Assembly: GCA_031278975.1 (NCBI GenBank)
Contig: JAITJL010000012.1
Location: forward strand, 1 to 39,787
Direction of reading: 5' to 3'
Source of the DNA: Puniceicoccales bacterium
GTDB taxonomy: Bacteria > Verrucomicrobiota > Verrucomicrobiia > Opitutales > UBA9783
DNA length: 39,787 nt
The first letter of the stretch is position 1, and every line of letters starts with the position of its first letter. This document shows, in pieces, positions 26,460 through 34,765 of the stretch. The position numbers and the translations under genes were made by a program. The notes beneath the pieces were generated by a model. It saw only the letters and a program-made list of their open reading frames with translations, searched no databases and was not told the origin of the DNA.

Positions 26460-28715
26460 TTAGGCACAAGCATCAATACATTGTTGCAAGGCATTTATGC
26501 ATTGATCATCTGTCGAGGCCGCGCTTCGTAATGCATTCAGAACCTGCGTCCTCAGCCTCGGATTAACAGGGGTTCCGTTAATATTACTAAGCTCTCTATC
26601 TAGGATATTCCCCAATGCATCTCTTGCCATGTTCCTTATACGATTCTTGTGGTTGTCGAGTTGGGTTTCAGCATAGGCACACATATCACGATAAATTTGC
26701 AGCATTAACTCCAACTGAGCTTTGGCGGTAGCTTTAGGAATTGGGGCAGGGACAACGGCATCTGTATACAGATGCATATTTTCAAGGCTGCTACCCCTAT
26801 AATGCCTTTCTCCTGCTACAGCATCTCCAGCACCCGGTGGTGGCGGCGGCGGTGGCGGAGCGACTGGCGGAGCGACTGCGGCCGGTGGCGGAGCGACTGG
26901 CGGAGCGACTGCGACTCGGGCATTCTTTATATCGTCGGGGACTGGTACACCCGGGAAGTTCGTCTCAAACACTGTCACTTGCTGCTGTAATTGTGCGATC
27001 TGATCAGGATCCCTGGCCATAGTACGCCATGGGCTAGCATCGGCAGTCAATTTTTCCAGCAACGCCTGGCCGACTTGATTTCTGTCGTTAGAGTCTTCTT
27101 CAAGATCCACTTGAGCTAATGGTGTACCTAATATATTTATATTATCTACATTCGATAAATCAGCAGCATCTGCAGTATTGATTTGTTCTAGCACTGCATC
27201 AACGACCCGGCCTCTTAAACTATTTTTTGCAACATCGACCGCAGCCGTAGGACAATGTTGGCCTATGGGAGTAGCAGGGTCCTCGTCAGCAGTTTTGATG
27301 GCCTGGTAACGTTCGTGTAGTTGAGGTCCTTTATTTTGCAACACATTTCTTAATTCGGTTAACCCTTCACAAATAGGAGATAAAAGGTCTCTAAGACCTT
27401 CTGGCAAGGCAAGTACTAAGATTGGTGGAGCGTTTCTTATTGGATTGGCAACGGCATCTTTTAACGCTGTCAAGTAGTCCCGCAAATGAGCTTCGGGCGT
27501 ACCCGCTTCGGGTTTTAAATCGTCTAGACGTTTTATAAAAGGGCCTAATCCATCCGCCGTAACATCTCTAGGTTTAGCTAAGTAAGTCCTCAATTCTCCG
27601 TAAAGAGTGTTAAGCTGATCGTTTCTGTCGACTCTGGCTGGGGCTGCAACAGCTTCTGGGTCTTCCGCCCCACCTGCATTAAACACACCTACAGTCGTTT
27701 GACTCGTTACCTTCAGATAATCCATGACACCTGACCAAAGATTATTTTCGACTTGGATGCGAGCTACATCATTGATGTTCGATTCAGGGTCACCTATAGC
27801 TGCTTGTTGTACATGAACGTGAGCATGTTCGAAAAGTTTTTGTTCCCTCCAATTGGGCAATATAGGTTGACCATCCTTCAGTGCTGCGTGTCCTTCGTGT
27901 TCCACTCCTCCGAAAACAATATCCAAGGGAATCTTCGGAGTACCGTGCACACGGTTACCCCCTGTATCCAACACATCAACGGTCAATCCGTCTTCTTTTC
28001 CATTTTCTCCTGGATCCAACGTAAGCTTTACGGTGTTTTGCAGCGTAATATCTTTTCCGTCAATTTTTTCGGTATACGTATCGCCTGGCCAGTACTGAAT
28101 CTGTCCTCCCCGTCTTAGGACATCCAAATCACCTGCACTTGGTGTGGCAACATTACTTGGATTTATTTGGAGCGTAATCTTGTCTCCCGATTCAGGTTGG
28201 CTCTTTATAAAATCCTCTATGGCTTGCTTAAATCCTTCAAGAGCTTTGACGGCGCTTTCACCACATTTTCCCCTTATGCTAAAATCCAATTGACCATCTT
28301 CTTTTACAAAAACTTTTCCTTCTAAGCCTGCTCTCTTAATTTCCCTTGGACTGAGTCTCAACTTTGTAAAATCAATTTCCCCATCTTTATTAATAATACC
28401 TTGATCTTGCAAATGTTTAAACAAAGCTGCATCCGCTGCTTTATCAAATCCCCTGGGTTCCATGATGGCATCAACATTTGCCATCACATTGTCATTGTTA
28501 ATGTGCGGGTGACTTTTGCCTTCCATCCAACGCAACGTCGCTGCCGCATTACCAGCTCCAGGGGCCGCCATTGGGCGAGGTGCACCGCCCACAACCGGTG
28601 CTCCACCGCCCCCTCCAGGCTGTAAACCACCCGCAGGACCAGCACCATGAGCTCTTCCAGGACCACCCACACCAGGAGGAACACCAGGACCACCACCAAT
28701 AGGAATAGCACACAT
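26460..28715 (-). CDS. Large Gly/Pro-rich effector-like protein
   Basis: The 751-aa protein lacks a Sec signal peptide. Residues 1-60 are very rich in Gly, Pro and Ala (MCAIPIGGGPGVPPGVGGPG and more), a composition seen at the N-termini of type III substrates. Residues 65-335 form a mixed alpha/beta region with a His cluster (VEHEGHAAL about 270, then FEHAHVHVQQA about 290). Residues 335-600 are mainly helical. Residues 600-630 are a run of APPVAPPPAA units ending in eight prolines and Gly, resembling profilin-, EVH1- or SH3-binding tracts in eukaryotic actin regulators. The last 100 residues are helical. No homolog is recognised. An effector acting on the host cytoskeleton is a hypothesis from composition, in a genome with a T3SS. 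It lies upstream of the rpmH cluster as a separate unit and has no copy of the TTGGC-N8-TGCT element. Confidence 0.72.
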   Translation of the reverse strand: MCAIPIGGGPGVPPGVGGPGRAHGAGPAGGLQPGGGGGAPVVGGAPRPMAAPGAGNAAATLRWMEGKSHPHINNDNVMANVDAIMEPRGFDKAADAALFKHLQDQGIINKDGEIDFTKLRLSPREIKRAGLEGKVFVKEDGQLDFSIRGKCGESAVKALEGFKQAIEDFIKSQPESGDKITLQINPSNVATPSAGDLDVLRRGGQIQYWPGDTYTEKIDGKDITLQNTVKLTLDPGENGKEDGLTVDVLDTGGNRVHGTPKIPLDIVFGGVEHEGHAALKDGQPILPNWREQKLFEHAHVHVQQAAIGDPESNINDVARIQVENNLWSGVMDYLKVTSQTTVGVFNAGGAEDPEAVAAPARVDRNDQLNTLYGELRTYLAKPRDVTADGLGPFIKRLDDLKPEAGTPEAHLRDYLTALKDAVANPIRNAPPILVLALPEGLRDLLSPICEGLTELRNVLQNKGPQLHERYQAIKTADEDPATPIGQHCPTAAVDVAKNSLRGRVVDAVLEQINTADAADLSNVDNINILGTPLAQVDLEEDSNDRNQVGQALLEKLTADASPWRTMARDPDQIAQLQQQVTVFETNFPGVPVPDDIKNARVAVAPPVAPPPAAVAPPVAPPPPPPPPGAGDAVAGERHYRGSSLENMHLYTDAVVPAPIPKATAKAQLELMLQIYRDMCAYAETQLDNHKNRIRNMARDALGNILDRELSNINGTPVNPRLRTQVLNALRSAASTDDQCINALQQCIDACA
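26851..26913. repeat. 33-bp tandem repeat in the proline-rich region
   Basis: 30 bp at 26851-26880 recur exactly at 26884-26913, separated by GCC, giving a 33-bp period (11 codons, APPVAPPPAAV-like on the minus strand). In-frame copy-number change would lengthen or shorten the proline-rich tract without disrupting the frame. Confidence 0.85.
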
Positions 28716-29012
28716 AATTTAAACCATCGTAAAATTGTTTTTTGGGATTTTTAATTGATTAACTTAATGCCCAACCTTTGTAATTTTAGAAGAATAAATG
28801 TAGGAAGTAAATAAAAAACTGAAAAATAGTTTCGCATGACGATTGGATACTCAATTTGCACGTATGGCCGTCTTACGCGATGACTGGCCATCAGAAGCAC
28901 ACCATTTATCAATGCATATCTATGCAGCAAAAGTAAGGTCGAAAAAATTCGTTTTGGGAAGCCTATGCTAAAATTTGACTTATTAATGTACAAAAAGTGA
29001 AGCGTCTCGAAA
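28716..29012. other. Intergenic region upstream of the 751-aa gene
   Basis: A roughly 300-nt AT-rich gap between two leftward genes. It probably carries the promoter of the 751-aa gene. A possible 80-codon minus-strand frame (28751-28993) starts only with TTG, shows no family features and is not called. Confidence 0.4.
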
Positions 29013-30182
29013 TTATAAATTTACCTGGTTATCAAACAAAAGTTTATTATTCAATGCTTGGACCATTTCGGGCAACCCGACGGCGTTGAGATTTTCATCT
29101 ATCGGATATTGTCCTCTGCCACCGTGAACAACAAAGGCCTTTGTGGGTTGTACATCCTCGATGGCTATGTAAAATCCCTTGCTTGTTTTAGGAATTACAC
29201 CACTTTTGATTTCGATAGCCCAAATATCACCTTGGGGAAATTCCAAGAGCAGATCGATTTCAGCGCCCGCCGATGTTCTATAAAAACTAGGAATCAATCT
29301 TTGCTGTGTTACCGAAAGTAAAGTTTCAATCACAAACCCTTCGAAGCTAGTTCCAAAGATTGGGTGACCGAGTAACTGATTATAATCAACGATCCCCAGT
29401 AAAGCATGCGTTAGCCCACTATCTCGAATATAAATTTTTGGCGTCTTAATTAAACGCTTTTTGGTATTTGCATAAAAAGGCTTTAACCTTCGGACCAACA
29501 AAAGATCAACCAATAGATCAATATAGGTATTCACCGTAGGCGAAGATAAGGCTAAACTTTCGGCTAACCGAGAGTTATTTAAAAGTTGTCCTTGACTGTG
29601 AGCAATCATTGTCCATAGCCTTGAAAGCGTCTCGGCAGGAACTCTTGGCCCCCACTGTTGTACATCTCGTTCCAGGTAAGTACGAATGAAATTTTGCCGA
29701 TACCTATAACTCGTTTCGTCGGAATTTGCCAAATAACTATCGGGGAAACCACCACGTAGGAATAATTTTTTTACCCATAGATCTTGGGTCCCATCAATTT
29801 CCATAATATTCAATGGGGTTATATCCACATACTCAATTCTGCCGGCCAAAGTTTCTTCAGATTGCTTGAGTAAATCGGTCGACGCAGACCCTAAAATTAA
29901 AAACCTACCATTGCGCAAATTTTTTCGTCGTCCTGCATCAATAAAACCTCTTAGATCTTGGAATAGTTCTGGCATCCTATGAATCTCGTCTAAAATAATA
30001 AGTTTGTTTTCGTTACTCGAAATAAGCAAAGATGGACTTTGAAGTTTTGCCCTATCTTCTCTGCTTTCCAAATCCAAGTAAATAGAATCTCTTTGTTTAG
30101 CGATTTCAAAAGTCAAAGTTGTCTTCCCAACCTGCCTTGGGCCTATAAGCGCAACGGCAGCTTGTCGATCTAAAGCTTTCAA
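29013..30182 (-). CDS. AAA_14/DUF4143 ATPase
   Basis: The 389-aa protein has Walker A GPRQVGKTTL (residues 14-23) and Walker B KLIILDEIHRMPELF (about 60-75). A sensor-like ILGSAS (about 95) and a DUF4143 C-terminal region follow. The C-terminal AEIDLLLEFPQGDIWAIEIKSG (about 305-330) looks like a PD-(D/E)xK-type segment, as is common in this family. Members occur sporadically and move between genomes; their role is not settled, with toxin/defence or DNA-related functions proposed. The only fitting start is a TTG at 30182, with an in-frame stop just before it. The N-terminus is slightly short for the family. A perfect 17-bp inverted repeat lies 29 nt upstream. It is a likely horizontally acquired island. 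Confidence 0.85.
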   Translation of the reverse strand: MKALDRQAAVALIGPRQVGKTTLTFEIAKQRDSIYLDLESREDRAKLQSPSLLISSNENKLIILDEIHRMPELFQDLRGFIDAGRRKNLRNGRFLILGSASTDLLKQSEETLAGRIEYVDITPLNIMEIDGTQDLWVKKLFLRGGFPDSYLANSDETSYRYRQNFIRTYLERDVQQWGPRVPAETLSRLWTMIAHSQGQLLNNSRLAESLALSSPTVNTYIDLLVDLLLVRRLKPFYANTKKRLIKTPKIYIRDSGLTHALLGIVDYNQLLGHPIFGTSFEGFVIETLLSVTQQRLIPSFYRTSAGAEIDLLLEFPQGDIWAIEIKSGVIPKTSKGFYIAIEDVQPTKAFVVHGGRGQYPIDENLNAVGLPEMVQALNNKLLFDNQVNL

Positions 30183-30210
30183 TAGTTATGGTAACACATT
30201 TCTCGCGATC

Positions 30211-30251
30211 ATCCTTGCAAATTTAAAATTAGACTTTAAATTTGCAAGGAT
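30211..30251. repeat. Perfect 17-bp inverted repeat upstream of the ATPase gene
   Basis: ATCCTTGCAAATTTAAA (30211-30227) pairs exactly with 30235-30251 around the 7-nt loop ATTAGAC. It lies 29 nt before the ATPase start. It has no T-run after it on either strand, so a terminator is unlikely. An operator, recombination site or remnant of a small mobile element are alternatives. Confidence 0.8.
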
Positions 30252-30452
30252 AAACGATGAGGCGAACGCAAAATTAACGCGTTATGATCGCATATGTCAC
30301 ATTCATTTTTAGTGCAATTCAATCTCAACCCACTTTTAAAGAGGCAAGATCATTTTAACGAACGATGCTCTGCGTATCTGCTTCGTGGGTAACGGTTTCT
30401 TTTGGGTATAAAAGTTCCACAAAATCGTCATCGTGCAACGCAGCACGGCATT

Positions 30453-30878
30453 TTAGACGTCTACCTCACCTACCCACCAACGAATTTCCTTCACACACAC
30501 TTTTCCCAATCGTTGATTTAACTGCGTCTTCCAGGCGTTTTCCCGAAATTGCAATTGTTGCTTCAAAATCGGATTGGGAACCCGCAGCCACAATGTTTGA
30601 CGCCGATCCAATTTTTCCGGCCAACACTCTGCCCATAACGTATTCGCAAACCATGTTTTCCAATGATTTCGCATCTGTGTAATACAATTTATACGCTCTT
30701 CGGATGGTATCTTTTGTTTTAAATAACGATCCACAGCTTCCGCCAAAGCAATGGGTTTTTTAAAAAAAACTTCATCCACCTGCGCCTGTCCAATACCTCG
30801 CAACGCGGCAATGAGTGACAACGCTTCATGCGATCGTAAAGCTGGCCCACATCCTATCTTTTTAGGCAACACGTTCAA
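30453..30878 (-). CDS. DciA-like (DUF721) protein
   Basis: This 141-aa protein resembles DUF721/DciA. The middle block HWKTWFANTLWAECWPEKLDRRQTLWLRVPNPILKQQLQF... LNQRLGKVCVKEIRW aligns with the usual VVG..LA.HT.P..LR.G.L.V.V.S..WA.EL......LL..LN..LG...V..I.F. DciA loads or operates the replicative helicase DnaB in bacteria lacking DnaC/DnaI. The frame begins at one of several TTG/GTG codons overlapping the deoA-like stop by up to 17 nt, so the two are probably coupled. The assignment is by motif pattern and moderately sure. Confidence 0.7.
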   Translation of the reverse strand: MNVLPKKIGCGPALRSHEALSLIAALRGIGQAQVDEVFFKKPIALAEAVDRYLKQKIPSEERINCITQMRNHWKTWFANTLWAECWPEKLDRRQTLWLRVPNPILKQQLQFRENAWKTQLNQRLGKVCVKEIRWWVGEVDV

Positions 30879-32196
30879 CTACTAATTCAGACAATACAGG
30901 ACGTTTGGGAGCCAATTTGCAAGCCGAACGCAAATACTCTAAGGCTGTATCCAATCGCGAGTGATCGTTGTAGTGAATCATCATCAACGGATCCCCCTGT
31001 TTAACCTGCGATCCAATTTTTTTCAACTGGGTAATCCCCACTGCAGTATCCATTTCCCCCGTATTCTCCGGTTGAGACAAAATATCCACACCTTTGGCCA
31101 ACATGCCTGCATTAATTCCATGAATATATCCTCTTTTGGGTGCAGGCAACTTACGAACGTACTTGGTTTTTGGAAATTTATCCGGATGATCAACATAAGT
31201 TACATCCCCGCCTTGGGCTTTAACCATTTCTCTAAAACGTTCAAAAGCAGAACCATCATTTAGGTGACGCAAAACCGTTTGTTTAGCCGACAATGTAGAC
31301 CCAGACACGCCTGCAAGGCGGACCATTTCCATACCTAGTTTCAAAATTAATTCTTTTAAATCTTCACTACCACGCCCTTGCAACAATTCAATGACTTCTT
31401 GAATCTCCAGAGCAGTTCCGATGGTATCTCCTAAAGGTTGATTCATATCCGTTACCAAAGCTACGCAACGGCGTTGTAGAGAACGCGCTACACGTGTGAT
31501 AGACCTTGCCAACTGCCTTGCATCTTCCAGGTTTTTTATAAACGACCCATTTCCCCATTTAACATCCACAACTAAATTTTCAGACCCGACCGCTAACCGC
31601 TTACTTAAAATGCTCTCCGTAATTAGTGGAATACTAGCTACCGTTGCCGTTGCTTGCCGCATTTGATGCAAAATGGTATCCACCGGTGTAATTTGCTGCG
31701 GCTGCGCGCAATAGCAGCAATCTATATTTTTCAATTGCTGAACAAATTCCTTAACGGACAAATCGGTTTTAAATCCTGGAATAGCACTTAGCTTTTTAAG
31801 ATTTCCAAAAATAAAATTTTCATCCTCTCCCACCACCGAAGGAACCACCACTCCGCACGCTGAAACCAAAGCTGTGAGTACAATGGCAGTTTTATCACCT
31901 ACACCTCCCGTTGCATACAATGAAATTTTAGGCTTTCCAATGTCTGTCAAATCGACAACTTCTCCGGATAACATGACTTCTTCGGATAAAACGGCCGTTT
32001 CCTGCGCAGATAATCCTTGAAAATAAATTGCCATAATAAGTGCAGATAATTGATAGCTAGGTATCGTGTTGGACAAAATTGATTCTACAATGTAACGTAC
32101 TTCACCATCGGTGAACTCTTCACATTCACGTTTTTTTTCAATAAGATAAGCAAAAGACGGTTGAATCCCTTTGGCGGCAGCTTTTTTTCTGTTCAT
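30862..32196 (-). CDS. deoA: Thymidine/pyrimidine-nucleoside phosphorylase-like protein
   Basis: The 444-aa protein (ATG at 32196; upstream codons to 32253 rejected) has the family outline. It has an N-terminal helical domain, GGVGDKTAIVLTALVSACG (phosphate loop, about 95-115), HQMRQATATVASIPLITESILSKRLAVG (the catalytic Arg, Ser and Lys region) and VVDVKWGNGSF. The normally near-invariant block SGRGLGHTGGTLDKLE(S/A)IPG is replaced by VVGEDENFIFGNLKKLSAIPG, removing the HTGG portion of the phosphate/base site. So the fold is that of nucleoside phosphorylase II, but activity or specificity may be changed. It overlaps the dciA-like gene. A salvage role in host-derived nucleosides is conceivable. 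Confidence 0.85.
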   Translation of the reverse strand: MNRKKAAAKGIQPSFAYLIEKKRECEEFTDGEVRYIVESILSNTIPSYQLSALIMAIYFQGLSAQETAVLSEEVMLSGEVVDLTDIGKPKISLYATGGVGDKTAIVLTALVSACGVVVPSVVGEDENFIFGNLKKLSAIPGFKTDLSVKEFVQQLKNIDCCYCAQPQQITPVDTILHQMRQATATVASIPLITESILSKRLAVGSENLVVDVKWGNGSFIKNLEDARQLARSITRVARSLQRRCVALVTDMNQPLGDTIGTALEIQEVIELLQGRGSEDLKELILKLGMEMVRLAGVSGSTLSAKQTVLRHLNDGSAFERFREMVKAQGGDVTYVDHPDKFPKTKYVRKLPAPKRGYIHGINAGMLAKGVDILSQPENTGEMDTAVGITQLKKIGSQVKQGDPLMMIHYNDHSRLDTALEYLRSACKLAPKRPVLSELVVERVA

Positions 32197-32294
32197 TTGA
32201 CATTCAAAGATTAAAAAGATTGCTGTCCGTACAAAAATTCGTACTTCAAACAAAACTCCTTACACTATTGACAATTTTTATCAAGATTGTCCAG

Positions 32295-33233
32295 TTATTT
32301 TGTAAAAATAGTAAAAATCACCGCTAACCCTAGACGATAGTACCCAAATAAGCTTAGACCATTTTTCTTCAAATAACCCAAAAAGGCATGTATGGTTATC
32401 ATACCAACGGCGAAAGCAATCGTGACGCCCATCAACATGGAAATAACGTCTAGATGTTGCAACATTTCGGAGCCACTTTTTAAAAACTTATATCCCGTTG
32501 CAATCGTTGAAGTTAACAAGCCTAACAAAAAACTGAAATGGACGGATTGCACCAGCGACATGCCCAACACAACACCGCCGATAATGGTTGCAAGTGAACG
32601 ACTAAAACCAGGCCACAAAGCTATCAATTGAAACAATCCTATACCCAAGGCAATCTTTGTAGGCATATCCTCCAACGTCCAACGAATTTGCTGACGCTTG
32701 CGATAGTTTTCAACGAAAAAAATAAGAATACCGCCAACAAATATGGCTGCCAACACACAAGATCGGTTGTACAGATGCGTTTGAATCCAATCACCTCCTA
32801 TAAAGCCTAATAATCCTACCGGTACAAATGCGATAGCCACATGAAATGCTAAACGTAGTCCTTCGTTATTTTTCCCCATAAGGCCCGCAAGCATCTTCTT
32901 TATTTCACGCCTGTAGAACAAAAGTAGGACCCATATCGTTCCCAATTGAATGCAAACCATGTAGTGATTGAGTGCAATCTGCGTGCTATTTGAAACTGTC
33001 CCCAGATAATCGGTACCATTTTTTAAAAATAGTTCATTGATCAAAATCATGTGTCCCGTGGATGAAACGGGCAAAAATTCCGTTATTCCCTGCGTAAATC
33101 CCAAGGCGCAAGCATGACTTACATCCAGATGTACTGCTGCGTTCAACATTGGATTGGCTTTCACCCATCCATAAAAACTAACAAAAAACAAAATTATCCA
33201 GCGTAACCGTTGCATGTGGTTGATCCATGACAT
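32295..33233 (-). CDS. uppP: Undecaprenyl-diphosphatase UppP (BacA)
   Basis: The 312-aa membrane protein has the two UppP motifs: GFTQGITEFLPVSSTGHMIL (about residues 45-64) with the catalytic Glu and Ser, and WPGFSRSLATIIGGVVLG (about 208-225) with the catalytic Arg. It recycles undecaprenyl pyrophosphate to carry peptidoglycan or other glycans across the membrane. It has a longer N-terminus than E. coli UppP (273 aa), with a first hydrophobic segment (WIILFFVSFYGWV) before the usual start; an ATG at 33215 would shorten it. Together with asd and the amidase it supports a working cell wall. Confidence 0.97.
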   Translation of the reverse strand: MSWINHMQRLRWIILFFVSFYGWVKANPMLNAAVHLDVSHACALGFTQGITEFLPVSSTGHMILINELFLKNGTDYLGTVSNSTQIALNHYMVCIQLGTIWVLLLFYRREIKKMLAGLMGKNNEGLRLAFHVAIAFVPVGLLGFIGGDWIQTHLYNRSCVLAAIFVGGILIFFVENYRKRQQIRWTLEDMPTKIALGIGLFQLIALWPGFSRSLATIIGGVVLGMSLVQSVHFSFLLGLLTSTIATGYKFLKSGSEMLQHLDVISMLMGVTIAFAVGMITIHAFLGYLKKNGLSLFGYYRLGLAVIFTIFTK

Positions 33234-33395
33234 GTAATCTTATTACTTGCAAGTTTTTTCCGTCATTGAATACGTGCCAACACAACTGTTCCGGCTTGGC
33301 AACGTATTTCGTGCTGCATGTTGATTGAAAACACTCATTAAAGCCAACTTATATTTTATAGACTATACACTGCAGATCGATTTCCCCCTAATAAA

Positions 33396-33418
33396 ACGGC
33401 CGGCCCGATGGATGCCGT
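33396..33418 (-). terminator. Possible terminator downstream of asd
   Basis: On the minus strand, ACGGC and GCCGT (33418-33414 and 33400-33396) can pair and are followed by TTTTATTAG. The stem is only 5 bp with a 13-nt loop, so this is a weak call. Confidence 0.3.
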
Positions 33419-33439
33419 AGAGGCATGTGTACGTATTTC

Positions 33440-34435
33440 TTATAAAGTTATCCAGCGTTGAAAAATCTGTACCATGTTAAGTGCGGCACCTTTCAACAAT
33501 TGATCCCCAACAACCCACATGGCTATACCATTGTCTAAAGCGTTGTCGTAACGTAAACGCCCAATACCACACACGTTCTTTTTAGAATATTCCAGAGCCG
33601 TTGGATAATCCTCCTCACACCAACGTAATCCTTCGGCCGATTTCAATGCCATTTTCGCCACATCCAAATCAAGTTTTTTGTCAAATTCGGCATTAATTTC
33701 CATAGAATGGCACCGCAATACCGGTATACGAACGCAATTGGCAAAAATCTTTAGGTTCGCGTCGCCCAAAATTTTCCTAGATTCTAACACTAATTTGTGT
33801 TCTTCTTCCGAAATTCCATCAACATCTAAATTGCCAATCTGAGGAATTGCATTAAAAGCCAAAGGCTTGTGAAAATTACGTACGTTTGCATGACTTTTCC
33901 CTTCGCTCCAAGATTTGACTTGTTCCTCAAGTTCACGCATACCATCGCTCCCCATACCCGAAGCCGATTGGTAGCTGTGTACCCAGAAGCGCTTTAGGTG
34001 GAAAATCTTATGCAAAGGCCACAGTACCATCAGTGCAATCGTCGTGGTACAATTAGGACTTGCAACCAATCGCTCCGCAGGGGTCAATTGATGCATATTA
34101 ATTTCCGGAATGATGAGGGGAACTTCGTTATGTAAGCGAAATGCGCTGCTTCCGTCTATACAATTCGCACAACTATTGCTTAAAATGATTGGAATCCAAC
34201 GCGCAGCAATGTGTTTGGGTGTGGCAAAAAACCAAAAATCTACTTGCTTTAACCAATTGTCCGTTAAACTCTCAACTTTCAACTTTAAATTCCCAATTTC
34301 ACAAAGACAACCCGCTGTTCTATCCGATGAAAATAGTACAAAATTTTTAGAGCGACATTCGGGCATTTTTAGCAATTCTTCCAACAATACTTGCCCTACT
34401 AACCCCGTAGCCCCCACAATGCCTATTGTTTTCAT
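33440..34435 (-). CDS. asd: Aspartate-semialdehyde dehydrogenase
   Basis: The 331-aa enzyme starts at the ATG at 34435 (MKTIGIVGATGLVGQVLLEEL, the NADP-binding loop); in-frame ATGs at 34474 and 34450 would add 13 or 5 residues before it. The active-site Cys lies in VASPNCTTTIALMVL, followed by SYQSASGMG and NAIPQIG. The substrate-binding His is in RIPVLRCHSMEINAEF, where Cys replaces the common Gly. It makes aspartate semialdehyde for diaminopimelate, lysine, threonine and methionine. In a host-restricted bacterium retention of asd points to DAP for peptidoglycan. It is divergent from the LysM lipoprotein gene. Confidence 0.97.
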   Translation of the reverse strand: MKTIGIVGATGLVGQVLLEELLKMPECRSKNFVLFSSDRTAGCLCEIGNLKLKVESLTDNWLKQVDFWFFATPKHIAARWIPIILSNSCANCIDGSSAFRLHNEVPLIIPEINMHQLTPAERLVASPNCTTTIALMVLWPLHKIFHLKRFWVHSYQSASGMGSDGMRELEEQVKSWSEGKSHANVRNFHKPLAFNAIPQIGNLDVDGISEEEHKLVLESRKILGDANLKIFANCVRIPVLRCHSMEINAEFDKKLDLDVAKMALKSAEGLRWCEEDYPTALEYSKKNVCGIGRLRYDNALDNGIAMWVVGDQLLKGAALNMVQIFQRWITL

Positions 34436-34765
34436 ATTTCTTTGAACCATTATTTGACCAATGAATCTTATCATGCCTACCTGCCTTTACATTTCGGTAT
34501 AATATATAATAACAATATCTTCTAAAAAACCGTAAAGAATACAGTTTACCCATAATGTTCATGAGTGAAAAACATTTTATTGTAAAATTGATGGTAATGC
34601 TCAAAAGAATTCAAACAAAAAGCCTACCTCAAACACCAAATGCTCTTTTTAGCGCACCTTAATGAAAATAATTCCAACTTTCACATATTTGAGCGCATAA
34701 AACATTTTAGCTTGCAGTTTAATCCAACTTATGCGATGAAACTTAAAGTAGGGCTTTTTTAATGC
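34436..34765. promoter_or_regulatory. Divergent promoter region, asd / LysM lipoprotein
   Basis: A 330-nt AT-rich divergent gap. A TATAAT lies at 34498-34503 on the plus strand, within an alternating TA stretch that could serve either direction. No clear -35 hexamer and no TTGGC-N8-TGCT element is visible. Confidence 0.35.

Noticed and set aside
27881-27920. Zinc metallopeptidase HExxH motif in the 751-aa protein
   Set aside because: The sequence is H-E-G-H, one residue too short for HExxH. Listed only as a His cluster.
28716-28800. A fourth TTGGC-N8-TGCT element upstream of the 751-aa gene (TTGGGCATTAAGTTAAT)
   Set aside because: It has the TTGG but no GC at the required spacing, so it does not match the element.
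28751-28993. 80-codon minus-strand gene
   Set aside because: It has a TTG start only, no family resemblance, and lies in an AT-rich promoter gap.
30211-30251. Inverted repeat as a Rho-independent terminator
   Set aside because: No T-run follows on either strand, and it lies about 200 nt from the end of the upstream gene.
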